Below, in pieces: positions 6,933 to 8,241 of a stretch of DNA of 8,241 bases. The stretch's first letter is position 1, and every line of letters starts with the position of its first letter. The DNA comes from Clostridiales bacterium (GTDB lineage: Bacteria > Bacillota > Clostridia > WRLR01). The notes below the pieces were generated by a model, which saw nothing but the letters and a program-made list of their open reading frames with translations, ran no database searches and was not told the origin of the DNA. Location of the stretch: contig JAITSR010000408.1 in NCBI GenBank assembly GCA_031287655.1, forward strand, positions 1-8,241. Reading direction: 5' to 3'. The position numbers and the translations under genes are program-made.

Positions 6933-6944
6933 TTATCTGCACTG
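6915..6944. promoter_or_regulatory. 30-base near-perfect palindrome 2, probable operator
   Basis: The 30 bases are symmetric about 6929.5, with 14 of 15 position pairs complementary (only 6922/6937 fails). The core is ATAAGTATACTTAT, flanked by CAGTGC and GCACTG arms. TATACT inside it (6928-6933) is a possible -10 box for the lectin gene, though no good -35 box lies 16-18 bases upstream. A dimeric repressor or a recombinase site are both plausible readings. Confidence 0.6.
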
Positions 6945-6946
6945 AT

Positions 6947-6977
6947 CGTGAAACCCGCTCATGGCGCGGGTTTCACG
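6947..6977 (+). other. Perfect 12-bp hairpin in the lectin gene leader
   Basis: CGTGAAACCCGC (6947-6958) is perfectly complementary to GCGGGTTTCACG (6966-6977) around a 7-base loop. No T tract follows on either strand, so it is not a standard terminator. It begins two bases after palindrome 2, so a transcript from upstream would carry two consecutive stems before the lectin start. It may protect or regulate the mRNA. Confidence 0.6.
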
Positions 6978-6996
6978 CGAAAAACAATGGGAGATT

Positions 6997-7021
6997 GGCG
7001 CGAAAAACGCCGTTTTGCGCC
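6997..7021 (+). other. Second leader hairpin just before the lectin ribosome-binding site
   Basis: GGCGC (6997-7001) pairs with GCGCC (7017-7021) and AAAA (7003-7006) with TTTT (7013-7016). G7002 is bulged and the loop is ACGCCG. It ends five bases before the GGAGG ribosome-binding site (7026-7030), so it could affect access of ribosomes. No function is known. Confidence 0.45.
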
Positions 7022-7036
7022 GTGTGGAGGTTTCAG

Positions 7037-8241
7037 ATGAGTACATTTTTTAAGGTAGGAAAACGCAGGCAAAAGTGGCTGACCGCGCTCCTGTTAATCA
7101 CGCTCGCGCTGCCCGTATCGTTTGGTATGTTTCCGCGGCGCGCGAGCGCGGCTACAGAGTATATTGCGGTGGTGCGGAATAATGATTTTACCGCGGCTAA
7201 CGCAGACACCACGGGTAACAAGACAATGAAACTTTCCGGAACCGCCATGTTGCCCGGCAACGGTTCCATCAGATTGGTAAACAATACTAATTTTGAAGTA
7301 GGCGGGACCTTTCTTGGTAGCACAAAAATGAGCGCCGCAACAGGCTTTTCAATGTTCTTTAACATTTACATGGGCGAGAATGCTGCAAGTGGCCAAGCAG
7401 CAGACGGGTGGATGTTCGTTATCGCGAAAAACTCAAACCAAATAGGGGCGACTGGAGCAGGTATAGGATATCAGGGTATAACCAATAGTATCGGGATTGA
7501 ATACGATACTTGGGATAACTCAACGTCCACGAACGGTTCAGCCTCCACACCTCATGTCGCTTACGGAATAAACGGGCGTCTGCATAACTATAATGCGAGC
7601 GCAAGCATTAGTAATAGCTGGGATAATCTTGCACATGGCGCGGTATTGTTTAACGGTGGCGCTCAGGCAGGTGGGGAAAACTATAACATTTACTGCTGGG
7701 TGGACTATAACTCGACCACACAGCAAATTTATTACTATTTAAGCACCACGCGCACACGCCCAACTCAGCCGATTCTCACGATTCCCACGGCGCAGATTAC
7801 CGCATCGGGAATAGGCAATGAATTTTACATCGGATTCAGCTCTGCTACAGGTGTCGCTAGTCAACAGGTATTCTTGCATGAACTTTATATCGCACAAGAC
7901 TATCACCCGGGCGGCCTTGACCCGGACGATAATAATTATGTGGAAGGTACCGGTCTGCCGACCGCGTACATCACGCACACGCCCGGCGCGAGCACGGTGA
8001 CACTTTCGGGGGACGATGTTGGCCTGGGCGTACAGAGTGGAATCAAAACGATCCAATACGCCGTGACGGCTTACGGTACGGGTGCGCCCGCAGAGAATAG
8101 TGCGGTGTGGGTGACGCACCAAAATTCGACACTCACCCGGTCGGGGCAGTTGTATTCGTGGGCGAACGTATCGATCACCTCGGGGCAGACGATCCACGCT
8201 CGCGCGATTGACAAGGAAAATAACATCAGCGCGGTCGTCAG
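7037..8241 (+). CDS. Secreted L-type (legume-like) lectin-domain surface protein, 3' end outside window
   Basis: The frame is open from ATG 7037 to the edge (401 residues so far). GGAGG lies 6 bases before the ATG. A signal peptide is clear: basic N region (K6, K9-R11, K13), hydrophobic core LTALLLITLALPVSF (15-29), and a probable cut after ASA (36-38). Residues about 45-290 form an L-type lectin domain, with ADGWMFVIA (122-130), GIGYQGITNSIGIEYDTWDN (142-161, carrying the expected E155 and D157 metal-site residues), and FYIGFSSATG (263-272). From about 308 a beta-sandwich module of Ig/OmpL47 style follows, ending in IHARAIDKENNISAV. Relatives are Gram-positive surface proteins that bind glycans, so an adhesin role is likely (inference). 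Cell-wall anchoring cannot be judged because the C-terminus is missing. The lectin part is less GC-rich than the ilv genes. Confidence 0.87.
   Translation, partial: MSTFFKVGKRRQKWLTALLLITLALPVSFGMFPRRASAATEYIAVVRNNDFTAANADTTGNKTMKLSGTAMLPGNGSIRLVNNTNFEVGGTFLGSTKMSAATGFSMFFNIYMGENAASGQAADGWMFVIAKNSNQIGATGAGIGYQGITNSIGIEYDTWDNSTSTNGSASTPHVAYGINGRLHNYNASASISNSWDNLAHGAVLFNGGAQAGGENYNIYCWVDYNSTTQQIYYYLSTTRTRPTQPILTIPTAQITASGIGNEFYIGFSSATGVASQQVFLHELYIAQDYHPGGLDPDDNNYVEGTGLPTAYITHTPGASTVTLSGDDVGLGVQSGIKTIQYAVTAYGTGAPAENSAVWVTHQNSTLTRSGQLYSWANVSITSGQTIHARAIDKENNISAVV

Noticed and set aside
1..8241. CRISPR arrays, tRNA or rRNA genes, insertion-sequence transposases
   Set aside because: I saw no regularly spaced repeats, no tRNA-like cloverleaf and no transposase motifs in either strand.

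Overview
The window looks like chromosome from a GC-rich member of the Bacillota (probably Clostridia). Family resemblances and Shine-Dalgarno sites of the AGGAGG type support this, but no rRNA or other marker is present, so the assignment is an inference.

Layout. Positions 1-5784 are a minus-strand branched-chain amino acid operon, transcribed right to left. It holds a divergent acetohydroxyacid synthase (AHAS) large subunit, the AHAS small regulatory subunit (ilvN), a canonical AHAS large subunit (ilvB), ketol-acid reductoisomerase (ilvC), and a DUF815-family AAA+ ATPase. The ATPase runs off the left edge, and its start codon overlaps the ilvC stop. Gaps are 29, 38 and 38 bases, and the last junction is an ATGA overlap, so one transcript is likely. 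Together the AHAS and IlvC carry out the first two shared steps to valine, leucine and isoleucine. The later genes (ilvD, leu, ilvE) are not in view.

The operon has a near-consensus promoter (TTGACA-17-TATAGT) at 5884-5912. It is followed almost at once by a terminator hairpin with a U7 tract. An alternative hairpin overlaps it and carries a TGGC bulge like the 3' half of a T-box. No stem I or specifier region precedes it.

Positions 5909-6560 hold an AT-richer toxin-antitoxin pair on the same strand: a HigB/RelE-like Gp49-family toxin, then an XRE antitoxin. The pair has its own strong promoter (TTGACA-17-TATATT). The antitoxin stop codon lies inside the -35 box of the ilv promoter, so the module sits exactly where a longer ilv leader might be expected.

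Positions 6616-7036 are intergenic and rich in symmetry. There are two 30-base palindromes, the first followed by T7. They share a 17-base inverted repeat around an 86-base segment. Two further hairpins lie just before the next gene. Positions 7037-8241 (plus strand) begin a secreted surface protein with an L-type (legume-like) lectin domain and a following beta-sandwich module, cut by the right edge.

Most noteworthy are the symmetric, possibly switchable region upstream of the lectin gene, the compressed attenuator of the ilv operon behind a toxin-antitoxin module, and the pairing of one regulatory subunit with two unequal AHAS large subunits.
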